A stretch of 64,000 nucleotides of DNA. It comes from a virus. The position numbers were made by a program, and so were the translations under genes. Shown here in pieces: positions 63,051-64,000 of the stretch. The notes beneath the pieces are model-generated. The model was given only the letters and a program-made list of their open reading frames with translations, searched no databases and had not been told where the DNA came from. Location: IMG/VR virus record IMGVR_UViG_3300020469_000001, positions 41,273-105,272 of that record, one strand, 5' to 3'. Each line of letters begins with the position of its first letter. Within the stretch, counting starts at the first letter, position 1.

Positions 63051-64000
63051 ATGAGTAAACTATTAGAAGAACGAGATTATTATAAACCTTTTGACTATCC
63101 TTGGGCATTTGAGTTTTACAAAAAACAACAACAAATGCATTGGCTTCCTGATGAAGTACCACTCCAAGATGATATAAAGGATTATAACCAAAAGCTATCA
63201 GACGGTGAAAGAATACTTATAGACAATATATTTAAGTTTTTTACACAAGCTGATGTAGATGTATGTTGTGGGTATGCCAAGCATTACCTTCCAACATTCA
63301 AGCAACCAGAAGTAAGAATGATGCTAGTAAGCTATGCTGCTATGGAAGCAGTACACCAAGAAGCATACTCATTACTTTTAGAAACATTGGGTAAGTCAGA
63401 AGATATGTACCAAGAGTTTTTTGATATACAAGCTATGTCAGAAAAACACGACTATCTAACTGACTTCAATATGGAAACTCCACACGAGATGGCTAAGACC
63501 ATGGCCGTATATAGTGGATTTACAGAAGGAGTACAACTATTTAGTAGTTTTGCTATACTTCTAAACTATCCAAGACATAACTTGATGAAAGGTATGGGGC
63601 AGATAGTTACATGGTCGATAAGAGATGAGTCCCTTCATGTTGAAGGACTATCAAAACTCTTTAGAACTTTTATTGCAGAAAATCCTGATATATGGACAGA
63701 TAAGCTAAAATATGAGATATATTGTGCGGCAGAACGGGTTGTTGAATTAGAAGATAAATTTATTGATGTTTGTTTCGAGAAAGCAGATATTAAAGATTTA
63801 ACAGCAAAAGAAGTCAAAGAATATATTCGTTATATTGCGGATAGAAGATTACTAGGACTAGGAATGAAAGGAATATTCCATAGTACTGAAAATCCATTAC
63901 CATGGATTGATATGCAAGTAAATGCAGTTGAGCATACCAACTTTTTTGAAAACCGTGCTACCGAGTATGCTAAGGCGAGTACACAAGGCAATTGGCAGGA
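63051..64000 (+). CDS. nrdB: Ribonucleotide reductase class I, beta subunit (partial)
   Basis: Runs off the window end. ADVDVCCGY (Asp ligand), MEAVHQEAYSLLLETL (E, H and the radical Tyr), EKHDYL and RDESLHVEG (E-x-x-H) are all present, so a tyrosyl-radical di-iron enzyme is expected. Starts directly after the nrdA stop. Confidence 0.93.
   Translation, partial: MSKLLEERDYYKPFDYPWAFEFYKKQQQMHWLPDEVPLQDDIKDYNQKLSDGERILIDNIFKFFTQADVDVCCGYAKHYLPTFKQPEVRMMLVSYAAMEAVHQEAYSLLLETLGKSEDMYQEFFDIQAMSEKHDYLTDFNMETPHEMAKTMAVYSGFTEGVQLFSSFAILLNYPRHNLMKGMGQIVTWSIRDESLHVEGLSKLFRTFIAENPDIWTDKLKYEIYCAAERVVELEDKFIDVCFEKADIKDLTAKEVKEYIRYIADRRLLGLGMKGIFHSTENPLPWIDMQVNAVEHTNFFENRATEYAKASTQGNWQ

Overview
The window looks like part of a tailed-phage genome. 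It is AT-rich, densely packed (mostly 1-4 nt stop/start overlaps, many genes under 60 residues), and has no rRNA or ordinary tRNA genes, no integrase and no transposase. The host should be Gram-negative, because the phage carries an i-spanin/o-spanin pair and an outer-membrane lipoprotein of the CsgG family. The replication block resembles that of T5-type siphoviruses: an NAD-dependent ligase split in two, a DnaB-type helicase, a zinc-finger/Toprim primase, a PolA-type polymerase, a D10-like helicase, an SbcD/SbcC pair, a D15-like 5' nuclease and class I ribonucleotide reductase. The many oxygenases, Fe-S genes, bS21, cytochrome c and other host-like metabolic genes suggest an aquatic, probably marine, host. 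No capsid or tail gene lies in the window, so most of the structural genome is outside it.

Layout. 1-10.6 kb runs leftward: small basic and membrane proteins, a methyltransferase, then a long overlapping operon whose transcription order is a terminase-small-like gene, IscU, an A-type Fe-S carrier, three small membrane proteins, CsgF, CsgG, a curlin-repeat protein, a FecR-domain protein, a small exported protein and a CHASE2-adenylate cyclase. 10.65-13.43 kb is a rightward cassette of seven small genes bounded by inverted copies of a three-way-junction palindrome. 13.5-16.7 kb is almost free of genes but full of transcription units: two leftward small RNAs sharing a repeat, a closed-stem rightward RNA, a DnaA-box pair with iteron-like repeats, a tRNA-like element without an anticodon arm, a short RNA, and a roughly 940-nt structured RNA with its own consensus promoter and terminator. 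16.7-20.3 kb is a rightward early operon of small proteins with MazG. 20.3-21.6 kb is a short leftward island (structured RNA, bS21, a DNA-binding protein, a nuclease-like protein).

21.7-33.2 kb holds Hsp20, endolysin and spanins, 2-oxoglutarate-type oxygenases, a glycosyltransferase, ParB-like proteins and many small proteins. 33.2-40.8 kb is the split ligase, with a metabolic cluster (cupins, radical SAM, PP-loop protein, cytidylyltransferase, carbamoyltransferase, SGNH-like protein) between the halves. 41.6-64 kb is replication, recombination and nucleotide metabolism, interspersed with sulfotransferase-, DapF-, APS-kinase-, asparagine-synthetase- and glycosyltransferase-like genes, then peroxiredoxin, cytochrome c, glutaredoxin, nrdA and a truncated nrdB.

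Regulation. At least fifteen strong sigma70-type promoters are visible, commonly with the core AGTTCTTGACA-N17-TATAAT. At seven genes the -10 box lies exactly six bases before ATG, so those mRNAs should be leaderless. A recurrent family of small Myb/SANT-like DNA-binding proteins is spread through the early genes. The most noteworthy elements are the phage-borne curli-type secretion operon coupled to a CHASE2 cyclase, the ~940-nt RNA with its satellite RNAs, and the palindrome-bounded cassette.
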